16,922 nucleotides of DNA from the NCBI GenBank assembly GCA_050700835.1, contig JBOHDX010000082.1, positions 1 to 16,922 of the forward strand. Reading direction: 5' to 3'. The DNA comes from JBOHDX01 sp050700835. Its GTDB lineage: Bacteria > Actinomycetota > Actinomycetes > Propionibacteriales > Nocardioidaceae. The notes under the pieces are model-generated. The model worked only from the letters and a program-made list of their open reading frames with translations. It was not told the origin of the DNA and ran no database searches. How positions within the stretch are numbered: position 1 is the first letter of the stretch; every line of letters begins with the position of its first letter. Both the position numbers and the translations under genes were made by a program. Below, in pieces: positions 1 to 8,914 of this stretch.

Positions 1-2003
<2,003 letters not shown>

Positions 2004-2067
2004 CCGCTCACCGGCGGACCGCAGGCGGGTAGAGCTGGCAGGGGTTGAGGAGGAAGGGGCAAGGACC

Positions 2068-2589
2068 ATGAGTTCCCCGCGGGTACGCAAGGTGGCGGAC
2101 CGGATCCAGGTGGTCGTCGCCGAGATGTTGGAGCGGCGGATCAAGGACCCACGGCTCGGGTTCCTGACGGTGACCGACGTGCGGGTCACCGGCGACACGC
2201 AGCACGCCACTGTGTTCTACACCGTGATGGGTGGGCCCGACGCGATCGACGGCACCGCCGCCGCACTGACCAGCGCCACCGGCGTGCTGCGCAGCGAGGT
2301 GGGTCGCCAGCTCGGCATGCGGCACACGCCGACCCTCGAGTTCATCCTCGACGGGGTGCCGGAGAATGCGCGGCACATCGAGGACCTGCTCAGCCGCGCC
2401 CGGGAGCACGACGCCGAGGTGTCGCGCCAGGCGGCCACCGCCGCGTACGCCGGGGAGGCGGACCCTTACAAGCACCGCGACGAGGGCGATGACCCGGGCG
2501 CCGACCCGAGCGATGGCACGAGCGCCGACCCGGGCGCCGACCCAGCCGCCGACCCAGGCGCCGACAATGCGGACGACGCGGTGTCGTGA
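2068..2589 (+). CDS. rbfA: 30S ribosome-binding factor A
   Basis: RbfA is a small KH-fold protein that binds immature 30S subunits and assists 16S rRNA 5'-end maturation, especially in the cold. The 173-residue product starts MSSPRVRKVADRIQ. It contains the family hallmarks IKDPRLGFLTVTDVRVTGD (residues 25-43) and SATGVLRSEVGRQL (69-82), followed by TPTLEFILD. The ATG at 2068 follows a strong purine-rich ribosome-binding site at about 2047-2057. The same frame is open upstream inside infB, but homology begins at this ATG. The core ends near residue 120. A low-complexity acidic tail with repeated ADPGADP units (residues about 137-173) follows and is probably disordered. The gene lies 64 bases after infB, and its stop overlaps the truB start by four bases (GTGA). 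Confidence 0.97.
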   Translation: MSSPRVRKVADRIQVVVAEMLERRIKDPRLGFLTVTDVRVTGDTQHATVFYTVMGGPDAIDGTAAALTSATGVLRSEVGRQLGMRHTPTLEFILDGVPENARHIEDLLSRAREHDAEVSRQAATAAYAGEADPYKHRDEGDDPGADPSDGTSADPGADPAADPGADNADDAVS

Positions 2590-3479
2590 CCGGCACCGCC
2601 ACGACACTCGACGGCCTGGTCGTCGTCGACAAGCCGGCCGGCTTGACGTCGCACGACGTCGTCGCGCGGATCCGGCGGCTGGCCGGCACGCGCAAGGTCG
2701 GGCACGCCGGCACGCTCGACCCGATGGCCACCGGCGTGCTGGTCGTCGGACTCGGACGGGCCACCCGGCTGCTGGGACACCTGGCCCTCACCGAGAAGGC
2801 CTATGACGCGACGATCCGCCTGGGCGAGGCCACGACGACCGACGACGCCGACGGCGAGACGGTGTCCCGCGCCGACGCATCGGAGGTGTCCGACGAGGCG
2901 GTCGGGCAGGCCGTGGCGGCGTTCGTCGGGGACATCCTTCAGGTGCCCAGCACGGTCTCGGCGATCAAGGTCCAGGGTCGCCGGGCGTACGCCCGGGCAC
3001 GCGCAGGTGAAGCCGTCGAGCTCACGGCCCGCCGCGTGCTGGTGAGCGGTTTCGACGTGCTGACGATCGACCGGTCCGCCGACACCGTCGACGTCGGTGT
3101 GCGGGTGCACTGCTCGAGCGGCACCTATGTACGGGCGCTGGCCCGCGACCTGGGCGCGACTCTCGGTGTCGGTGGGCATCTGATCGCGCTCCGGCGTACC
3201 CGCGTCGGGCCGTTCGACCTCGACCGGTCGGTCACCCTCGACGAGCTGGCGCACCGCTGGTGCATGGTCCCGATCGCCGACGCGGCCCGCCAGGCGTTCC
3301 CGTCCCGTGACCTCGACGACGACCAGGCCGCCTTCGTACGCAACGGCCGGCCGCTGCCAGGGCTCGACCTCGACGCGACAGGCCCGGTGGCGGTGTTCGC
3401 TCCAGAAGGTGAGCTGCTGGCGCTCTACGAGCAGGCCGACGCCGACGCTCGCGCCGTCGCCGTGCTCGCCCCCGGCTGA
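2586..3479 (+). CDS. truB: tRNA pseudouridine(55) synthase
   Basis: TruB isomerises uridine 55 to pseudouridine in the T-loop of elongator tRNAs. The 297-residue product opens with the typical GLVVVDKPAGLTSHDVV (residues 10-26). It has the catalytic motif HAGTLDPMATGVLVVGLGRATR, in which Asp45 of GTLDP is the expected nucleophile. Later blocks (VPSTVSAIKVQGRRAYARAR and CSSGTYVRALARDLG) match motifs shared by TruB enzymes. The start is GTG 2586-2588, overlapping the rbfA stop as GTGA; this fits coupled translation, and homology begins only a few residues in. A C-terminal extension (about residues 225-297) resembles the TruB C-terminal/PUA-type region. In many actinobacteria ribF follows soon after; here roughly 7 kb of other genes separate the two. 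Confidence 0.98.
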   Translation: MTGTATTLDGLVVVDKPAGLTSHDVVARIRRLAGTRKVGHAGTLDPMATGVLVVGLGRATRLLGHLALTEKAYDATIRLGEATTTDDADGETVSRADASEVSDEAVGQAVAAFVGDILQVPSTVSAIKVQGRRAYARARAGEAVELTARRVLVSGFDVLTIDRSADTVDVGVRVHCSSGTYVRALARDLGATLGVGGHLIALRRTRVGPFDLDRSVTLDELAHRWCMVPIADAARQAFPSRDLDDDQAAFVRNGRPLPGLDLDATGPVAVFAPEGELLALYEQADADARAVAVLAPG

Positions 3480-3505
3480 GCACCCGCCCGACCGTGCAAC
3501 ACCGG

Positions 3506-3529
3506 CTTCTCGGGAAGGTCAGCGAGAAG
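3506..3529 (+). terminator. Possible hairpin downstream of truB
   Basis: CTTCTCG (3506-3512) and CGAGAAG (3523-3529) form a perfect 7-bp stem around a 10-base loop, 26 bases after the truB stop. No T-run follows, so rho-independent termination is uncertain. A second 7-bp pairing (3518-3524 with 3547-3553) would compete with it. Confidence 0.3.
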
Positions 3530-3591
3530 ACGCACGCCAACCTCTACGCTGACGGTGGCATCGTGACCACTGCACCCCTCGTGAGGCCCTG

Positions 3592-3864
3592 ATGAGCATT
3601 CGCGCCCATACCGGTCCTGTCCGTTCCGACCAGTCGGTGGTGGGCCTGTCCATCGCCACCGTCGTGCTGTCCCTGCTGGTGGGCCCGCTCGGGCTCATCA
3701 TGGCGGTGACCCTGGCGTTCACCCGGTTGCGCACCCAGAAGATGCTGGCGGCCGCGCTGATCGTCCTCGGGCTGCCCACCACCCTCGCCTTCCTGTCGGT
3801 GGTGCTGCCCATGTCGCACTCCTCCGGAACCAGCACGCCCATCCGGGTGTCCGGCACCCGGTAG
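3592..3864 (+). CDS. Small hypothetical two-helix membrane protein
   Basis: This is a 90-residue product that I do not recognise. A polar N-terminus (residues 1-16) precedes a hydrophobic segment (about 17-42, QSVVGLSIATVV onward). A short basic turn (FTRLRTQK) and a second hydrophobic segment (about 50-73) follow, then a polar Ser/Thr-rich tail. The basic turn between the helices suggests a cytoplasmic loop with both termini outside, by the positive-inside rule. The ATG at 3592 is preceded by GTGAGG at 3581-3586, a plausible ribosome-binding site. The codons keep the GC-rich third-position bias of neighbouring genes, which supports real coding. It is separated from truB by 112 bases and converges on the permease gene. 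It could be a DUF4190-like small protein, but I cannot establish this. Confidence 0.55.
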   Translation: MSIRAHTGPVRSDQSVVGLSIATVVLSLLVGPLGLIMAVTLAFTRLRTQKMLAAALIVLGLPTTLAFLSVVLPMSHSSGTSTPIRVSGTR

Positions 3865-3868
3865 CCGC

Positions 3869-3885
3869 GACCCGCCTCGCGGGTC
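3869..3885. terminator. Candidate bidirectional terminator between convergent genes
   Basis: GACCCGC (3869-3875) and GCGGGTC (3879-3885) form a perfect 7-bp GC-rich stem with a 3-base loop. It lies five bases after the small membrane protein stop, in the 74-bp gap between convergent genes. A short C/T-rich stretch (CCTTCATCTT) follows on the + strand. Position and structure suit a terminator, but there is no strong U-tract on either strand. Confidence 0.45.
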
Positions 3886-3938
3886 AGCCGCCTTCATCTT
3901 CGACCCCTGTGCCCCGCCCCACTTGCCGCGAGGTCGCC

Positions 3939-4820
3939 TCACTTGACCGAGCCGGCCATCACGCCTTGCACGAAGAACCGCTGGAACGCGAAGAACACCA
4001 GCAGCGGCACGATCAGGGACAGGAACGACCCGGACGCCAGCAGGTCGATGTTGGACCCGAACTGCCGGGTCTGACCCGACAGGTAGACCGTCAGCGGCGC
4101 CGAGTTGGAGTTCGCGAAGATCAGCGCCACCAGCAGGTCGTTCCACACCCAGAGGAACTGGAAGATGCCGAGCGAGGCGATCGCCGGCAGCCCCAGCGGC
4201 AGGATCACTCGGGTGAAAATGGTCCACTCCCCGGCGCCGTCCATTCTGGCGGCCTCGAGCAGGTCCCGGGGGATGCCGGCGAAGAAGTTGCGCAGCAAGA
4301 AGATGGCGAACGGCAACCCGAACGCCACATGGAAGGCCACCAGGCTGGGGATCGACCCGAAGACGTGCAACTTGCCGTACAACGTGGCGACCGGGATCAG
4401 CGCCACCTGGATGGGTACGACAAGCAGCCCGATGATCGCGATGAACAGCCAGTCTCGGCCCTTGAACTCGATCCACGCCACCGCGTACGCCGCCATCGAC
4501 CCGATCACGATCACCAGCAGAGTCGCGGGCACCGTGATCAGCACGGTATTGACGAACGACTTGGTGATCGCGTTGTCCGACAGCAAGGTGCGATAGCTGT
4601 CCAGGGTCAGCTGGCTCGGCTTGGACAGCACCGTCCACCAGCCGCTGCTGGAGTTGGCCGACTCCGGTCGCAGGCTGGCGATCAGGAGCCCGAAGGTCGG
4701 GATCAGCCAGAACACCGCGATCGCCGCCAGCACCAACTGCATCAGTGGACTACCGACACGGGAGAGGATCTTGTTGGCGGTCGACCGTTGCACCCCCCCG
4801 GCACCGCTGAGAACCGTCAC
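3939..4820 (-). CDS. Carbohydrate ABC transporter permease (MalG/AglG type)
   Basis: This is one of two inner-membrane subunits of a sugar importer. The 293-residue product has about six hydrophobic helices, the first at residues 27-49. The conserved cytoplasmic EAA loop is at 189-212 (EAARMDGAGEWTIFTRVILP), where the permease contacts the ATPase. A second conserved block, FQFLWVWNDLLVAL, follows, as expected for MalG-type CUT1 permeases. The start is GTG 4820-4818, which overlaps the stop of the preceding permease gene (4819-4817) as GTGA. A GAGGGAG ribosome-binding site lies inside the tail of that gene. Upstream extension of the frame gives Arg/Pro-rich sequence from the other gene's shadow, so it was not used. 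It is the last gene of the operon. The length is normal for the family. Confidence 0.95.
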   Translation of the reverse strand: MTVLSGAGGVQRSTANKILSRVGSPLMQLVLAAIAVFWLIPTFGLLIASLRPESANSSSGWWTVLSKPSQLTLDSYRTLLSDNAITKSFVNTVLITVPATLLVIVIGSMAAYAVAWIEFKGRDWLFIAIIGLLVVPIQVALIPVATLYGKLHVFGSIPSLVAFHVAFGLPFAIFLLRNFFAGIPRDLLEAARMDGAGEWTIFTRVILPLGLPAIASLGIFQFLWVWNDLLVALIFANSNSAPLTVYLSGQTRQFGSNIDLLASGSFLSLIVPLLVFFAFQRFFVQGVMAGSVK

Positions 4821-6169
4821 GACTTCTCCCTCTTGAACCGGCGGATGTTGAACGCCATCGCCGGCACCACCAGCAGCAGCAGGAAGACTCCGATGGCGCT
4901 GCCGAGCCCCTGGTCCTGACCGCCGCCGAACGACACGCGCCACATCTGCAGGGCGAGCACGTTCGCGTCGGGTTGCACCGATCCGGGCGCGATGATGTAG
5001 ACGAGGTCGAACACCTTCATCACGTTGATCACCAGCGTCACGAACACCACCGCCAGCACCGGTGCGAGCAGGGGGACCGTGACCCGTCGGAAGACCTGCC
5101 ACTCAGTGGCGCCGTCCATCCGGGCGGCCTCCATCACGTCACGCGGCACCGCCGCCATGCCGGCCGCGAGCAGCACCATGGCGAAGCCGGCATAGATCCA
5201 GATGTACGCCGCGATGATCGCCCAGGTGACCAGAGTCGGGCTGAGCCAGATGACGCCGGCGAACGGCTCGGCGAAGTTCGAGCTCGGCAGCTGCATCTGG
5301 TAGCTGCCGGGCGACAGGCCGTTGAAGGTGAAGGTGCCGTGGTCGTCGGTCGTCGCGTGCGCGACCACCCTTCCGTTCTGGACGGCGTTGACAGTGATCC
5401 CGGGGAGGCCCTTCTCGTTCGGGTCGATCACGTTTGACTTTCCCCCACCGCCGAAAGCGAAGTCGAGCCACACCGTTCCGGCGATCTGCGAGTTGCCGAC
5501 GCTGGCCGGGGGAGCGGTGGCCGGGGCGGCCGCCTTCGGCACATTCTGCGGCAGGATCGCCAGCAGTCCGATCTTGGTCGACTGCCCGGTCTGGACCGAC
5601 TGCTTGGCGGTCAGAGTCCCGCCCTTGCTGGTGAACGACGTCGCCTCGCGCGGGCGCGCTCCGGGATAGCTCGACGCGGGCGCGAACACGTCGTGGACCG
5701 ACTTGATGATCGCGTTGGCGACGCCTTGGTTCGGGTCCTGCTGGTAGACCAGCCGGAAGATCACCCCGGAGGCGAGGAACGAGATGGCCATCGGCATGAA
5801 GATCAGGATCTTGAACAGCGTGGCCCATCGGATCCGTTCGGTCAGGACGGCGAACATGAGTCCGAGAATCGTCACCACCGAAGGGGCCACCACGACCCAG
5901 ATGACGTTGTTCTTCAGCGCCGTGAACGTCGCCGGGTCGGTGAACAGGCTTGTGTAGTTGCCGATGCCGATGAACTTGCTGCCGTCGGCGTTGAACAGGC
6001 TTCGGATCGCGGAGAAGACGATCGGGTAGACCACCAGGACGAGCAGCAGGATGATCGCCGGGATCAGGAAGATGGCGCCTTGCCACGAGCGCCGTTCACG
6101 GCGACCGCTCGCCGGTTCGACCGGCGGCGTGGTCTGCTCCTCCGTGGCCAGCAGGACCGGCTCGGTCAT
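4817..6169 (-). CDS. Carbohydrate ABC transporter permease (MalF/AglF type) with Cna-B-like loop insertion
   Basis: This is the first permease subunit of the sugar importer, 450 residues against about 300 for most MalF-type proteins. Helices appear at residues 32-57, 86-109 and 118-141, then three more after residue 309. The EAA loop at 347-370 (EAARMDGATEWQVFRRVTVP) is intact. The excess length is a single insertion of about residues 144-308 between helices 3 and 4. Within it, residues 227-296 look like an SdrD-B/Cna-B or carboxypeptidase-regulatory-like beta module (IAGTVWLDF, DPNEKGLPGITVNAV, TTDDHGTFTFNGLSPGSYQ). E. coli MalF carries its large periplasmic P2 domain in the same loop; there it contacts the maltose-binding protein. 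The ATG at 6169 follows GGAGGAG with a short spacing. The gene lies 82 bases downstream of the binding-protein gene. Confidence 0.95.
   Translation of the reverse strand: MTEPVLLATEEQTTPPVEPASGRRERRSWQGAIFLIPAIILLLVLVVYPIVFSAIRSLFNADGSKFIGIGNYTSLFTDPATFTALKNNVIWVVVAPSVVTILGLMFAVLTERIRWATLFKILIFMPMAISFLASGVIFRLVYQQDPNQGVANAIIKSVHDVFAPASSYPGARPREATSFTSKGGTLTAKQSVQTGQSTKIGLLAILPQNVPKAAAPATAPPASVGNSQIAGTVWLDFAFGGGGKSNVIDPNEKGLPGITVNAVQNGRVVAHATTDDHGTFTFNGLSPGSYQMQLPSSNFAEPFAGVIWLSPTLVTWAIIAAYIWIYAGFAMVLLAAGMAAVPRDVMEAARMDGATEWQVFRRVTVPLLAPVLAVVFVTLVINVMKVFDLVYIIAPGSVQPDANVLALQMWRVSFGGGQDQGLGSAIGVFLLLLVVPAMAFNIRRFKREKS
5282..5491 (-). other. Cna-B/SdrD-B-like domain inside the permease gene
   Basis: This segment encodes residues 227-296 of the permease. 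It has the alternating pattern G-x-V-W-x-D, N-E-K-G-L-P-G-I-x-V, T-T-D-D-H-G-x-F-x-F-x-G-L-x-P-G-x-Y. That pattern is characteristic of prealbumin-like beta-sandwich modules of surface proteins. It is preceded by an Ala/Pro-rich linker (about residues 211-225). The domain call rests on motif pattern only. Confidence 0.75.
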
Positions 6170-6201
6170 GCTCCTCCGCTCGCTCGTCGGGGCCCACCGG
6201 C

Positions 6202-6240
6202 CTCCGGTCCCGGCCAGGTGGTTCCTGGCCGGGATCGGAG
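6202..6240 (-). promoter_or_regulatory. Intercistronic stem-loop between binding-protein and permease genes
   Basis: The arms 6202-6218 and 6224-6240 pair over 17 bp with one mismatch (6207/6235) around a 5-base loop. The inner 10 bp (CCCGGCCAGG with its complement) are perfect. On the transcribed minus strand the hairpin begins about 12 bases after the binding-protein stop. No U-run follows. It is more likely an mRNA-stabilising or partially terminating element than a full terminator. Such hairpins are known to raise binding-protein expression over permeases in importer operons. Confidence 0.7.
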
Positions 6241-6251
6241 CGGCGGACGGA

Positions 6252-7589
6252 CTACTTGTATGCCTTGGCCGCGTCTGCCTCGAGCTGCCTGGCGGTGGCC
6301 GCCGGGTTGGACGGGTTGGACAGGAAGTCCTGCAGGTCCTTCCACTCCCCGGCACCGGGGGTCCCACCGAACGCGGACGGCTCCTGGTCGGACATGTCGA
6401 ACCGGAAGTTGTTACCGGCGTTGACGATCGCCTGCCCAACGCTGCGGGAGTTGCTGTCCGGGTAGGCGGACGGATTCAGGCTCTTGTTCGCCGACGTGAA
6501 GCTGCCGGTGGAGACCATGGCCGCAGCCGCGGCCGGGGACGCCAGGTAGGCGAGGAACGCCTCAGCGGCGGGCGTGCCGGTGAACGTGACGGCCACGTCA
6601 CCACCGCCGACGACCGACGGACCTGACCCGTTGATCGACGGGAACGGGAACCACTTGGCCGTCGTGCCGGGCTTGAACGACTTGTCGGTGATCGCGGCTG
6701 CGACGAAGCTGCCTTCGTACACGACCGCCGACTTGGCCTTCGAGCTGAACACGTTGGCGACCGACGTCGGGAAGTCGACCTGCAGCGCGCTCGCCGGACT
6801 GCCGATGTACCGCTGGTTGCTCCACAGGGCCTTGAGGATGTTCAGGGCCTTGATCACCGATGGATCCGTCCAGGGGATCTGGTGCTTGGTCAGCTTGTCG
6901 TACATCGCGGTTCCAGCGGTCCGGATGTAGACGTTCTCGAACCAGTCGGTCAACGTCCACCCGTCCGCACCGCCGATCGACAGCGGAACCGTCACGCCGG
7001 AGTCGCTGAGCGTTCCGAGGTCCTTGACGAAGGTCGGCCAGTCCTGCGGGACCGACGTGATTCCGGCCTGGCTGTACAGAGCGGGGTTGTACCAGGTGGT
7101 CGACTTGTTGGACGCGTCCACCCAGACGCCGTACAGCTTGTTGTTGACCGAGCCGAGCTGCTTCCAGATGCTCGGATAGTTCGCGGAGATGGCTTGGGAG
7201 ACCGAGGAGTCGGCCGGCTTGAGGTTGCCCGCCTGGGCGAATTGCGCCATCAATCCGGGCTGGGGGAGCACCCCGATGTCTGGGGGCGACCCGCCCGAGA
7301 CCTTGGTGGCCAGCACCGTCGGCAGGTTGTCGCCGTCGGAGGTGTAGTTGACGGTGGCGCCGGTCGCCGACTCGAATCCCTTGGCGACCTTCATGAACGT
7401 GGCCTGCTCGGCACCGGTCCACACTGCCTCGACGCTGACGGACTTTCCGGACAGGTTCGGCAGCGAGGGACCGCTGCTGCCTCCGCTGCTTGGCGCGGTG
7501 CTGGATGGTGACGAGCTGCCGCAGGCGGTCGCGACGAGCGCCATCGCGGCCAGGGCTGCGAGGCCGCTGGCGGTACGTCGGGTGTTCAC
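6252..7589 (-). CDS. Extracellular sugar-binding lipoprotein (AglE-like solute-binding protein)
   Basis: This is the substrate-capture component of the importer, 445 residues. A signal peptide (MNTRRTASGLAALAAMALVATAC) ends in a variant lipobox with Cys23 as the likely lipidated residue. A Ser/Gly/Pro linker follows, so the protein should be membrane-anchored. The mature part begins VSVEAVWTGAEQATFMKVAKGFE. It contains SPPDIGVLPQPGLMAQFAQAGNLKP, ASNKSTTWYNPALY and GGADGWTLTDWFENVYIRTAG, a pattern I associate with alpha-glucoside-binding AglE proteins of family 1. The actual sugar cannot be read from sequence. The start is GTG 7589-7587, overlapping the ATPase stop as GTGA and preceded by a strong AAGGAGGGG site. 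It is the second gene of the operon, and a long hairpin separates it from the permeases. Confidence 0.95.
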   Translation of the reverse strand: MNTRRTASGLAALAAMALVATACGSSSPSSTAPSSGGSSGPSLPNLSGKSVSVEAVWTGAEQATFMKVAKGFESATGATVNYTSDGDNLPTVLATKVSGGSPPDIGVLPQPGLMAQFAQAGNLKPADSSVSQAISANYPSIWKQLGSVNNKLYGVWVDASNKSTTWYNPALYSQAGITSVPQDWPTFVKDLGTLSDSGVTVPLSIGGADGWTLTDWFENVYIRTAGTAMYDKLTKHQIPWTDPSVIKALNILKALWSNQRYIGSPASALQVDFPTSVANVFSSKAKSAVVYEGSFVAAAITDKSFKPGTTAKWFPFPSINGSGPSVVGGGDVAVTFTGTPAAEAFLAYLASPAAAAAMVSTGSFTSANKSLNPSAYPDSNSRSVGQAIVNAGNNFRFDMSDQEPSAFGGTPGAGEWKDLQDFLSNPSNPAATARQLEADAAKAYK

Positions 7590-8818
7590 GAGATCCCCTC
7601 CTTGGTGAGTGCTTCCTGGTCCCAGACCGCGTCGCCGCTGTCGGGGTCGAAGTAGTGCAGACGAGACGTGTCGATGAAGATCTTGGCCTCGTCGCCTTCA
7701 CTGATCTGCGTGCGTGGGTTGAGCCGACCGATGACCGCGGTCGTGCCGGTGTCGCTGTCAGGGTCGGGAACCAGCATCTCGTTGTCCTCGGCCAGATCGA
7801 CGATGTCGTCGGTGACGGCGCGCCGCGCCCGCAGCGTGAAGTACGCCATCACGTCGGACCCCATCGGTTCGAGCATGCTGACCGGCGCGTCGACCACCTG
7901 GTCGGGGTCAGCCTCGACCAGGGCCGCGTCGTCCATGTCCTCCGGCCGGATCCCGACGATCAGGTCCTTGCCGACGTACCCGGACAGGGCCGGACGTTCG
8001 CTGAAGGCGCTGGCGGGGATCCGCAGCCGGTGGTCGAGCAGCACCACCCGGCCGTCCCCCGTGTCGTCGTCGCGCTCGATCCGGGCATGCAGCAGGTTCA
8101 TCGACGGCGACCCGATGAACCCGGCGACGAACAGGTTGACCGGACGGTCGTACAGCTCCTGGGGTGGCGCGATCTGCTGCAGGACGCCCTTCTTCATCAC
8201 GGCGACTCGGTTGCCCAGCGTCATCGCCTCGGTCTGATCGTGCGTGACATAGATGGTCGTCACGCCGAGATCGCGCTGAAGTCGGCCGATCTCGGCCCGC
8301 ATCTGCACGCGCAGCTTGGCATCGAGGTTCGATAGGGGCTCGTCCATCAAGAACGCCTGGGGCTCCCGAACGATCGCGCGCCCCATCGCGACCCGCTGCC
8401 GCTGGCCGCCGGACAGGTTGCGCGGCTTGCGTTCGAGGTACTCGGTCAGACCCAGGATGTGCGCGGCGCGCTCCACCCGTTCCTTGATCTCCGCCTTGCG
8501 CATCTTGCGCAGGCGCAGACCGAAGGCGATGTTGTCCCGCACGCTCAGGTGCGGATAGAGGGCGTACGACTGGAAGACCATCGCCACGTCACGGTCCCGC
8601 GACGGCATCTTGTTGACCACGCGGCCTCCGATGGAAACGGTGCCCTCACTGATGTGCTCGAGGCCGGCCACCATCCGCAGAGCCGTGGTCTTGCCACAGC
8701 CGGACGGGCCGACGAGCACCAGAAACTCGCCGTCGTCCACCTCGATGGACAGACCCGTGACGGCGCGTGTGCCGTCCTCGTACACCTTGCCGACGCCGGA
8801 CAACACGACTTCGGCCAT
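7586..8818 (-). CDS. Sugar ABC transporter ATP-binding protein (MsmK/UgpC/MalK family)
   Basis: This cytoplasmic ATPase energises the importer; 410 residues. The Walker A motif is GPSGCGKT at 37-44, the Q-loop glutamine is Q83, the signature LSGGQ is at 135-139, Walker B is AFLMDEP at 155-161 with catalytic Glu160, and the switch His is H193. The C-terminal part (about 240-410) is the regulatory TOBE/OB region, with IRPEDM and the family-typical ending RLHYFDPDSG. An acidic stretch near residues 345-360 makes it slightly longer than E. coli MalK; related actinobacterial proteins share this. In actinobacteria one such ATPase often serves several importers, so sharing is possible even though this copy leads its own operon. 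The ATG at 8818 has an AAGGAGGG site at 8822-8829. Confidence 0.96.
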   Translation of the reverse strand: MAEVVLSGVGKVYEDGTRAVTGLSIEVDDGEFLVLVGPSGCGKTTALRMVAGLEHISEGTVSIGGRVVNKMPSRDRDVAMVFQSYALYPHLSVRDNIAFGLRLRKMRKAEIKERVERAAHILGLTEYLERKPRNLSGGQRQRVAMGRAIVREPQAFLMDEPLSNLDAKLRVQMRAEIGRLQRDLGVTTIYVTHDQTEAMTLGNRVAVMKKGVLQQIAPPQELYDRPVNLFVAGFIGSPSMNLLHARIERDDDTGDGRVVLLDHRLRIPASAFSERPALSGYVGKDLIVGIRPEDMDDAALVEADPDQVVDAPVSMLEPMGSDVMAYFTLRARRAVTDDIVDLAEDNEMLVPDPDSDTGTTAVIGRLNPRTQISEGDEAKIFIDTSRLHYFDPDSGDAVWDQEALTKEGIS

Positions 8819-8838
8819 GGGCCCTCCTTGTGGAACTC

Positions 8839-8867
8839 CATGTCGTGACTGACGTGACGCGTGTCAA
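8839..8867 (-). promoter_or_regulatory. Candidate promoter/operator of the sugar-importer operon
   Basis: On the minus strand a consensus -35 box TTGACA (8867-8862) is followed 17 bases later by a weak -10 candidate GACATG (8844-8839), just upstream of the ATPase gene. The same short region holds several TGAC half-sites, including a near-palindrome TGACGCGTGTCA at 8855-8866 (+ strand). This could be a repressor site. The -35 match is good and the -10 match is poor. Confidence 0.35.
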
Positions 8868-8914
8868 CCTTTGGGGCAGTCTTGCACGTCGCGCGAACCC
8901 TCGGGAGGGCGTTT

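Noticed and set aside
3909..4919. Open frame of 336 codons on the + strand opposite the second permease
   Set aside because: Its Gln/Arg/Asp-rich composition without hydrophobic pattern marks it as a shadow of the permease gene, which has clear helices and an EAA loop.
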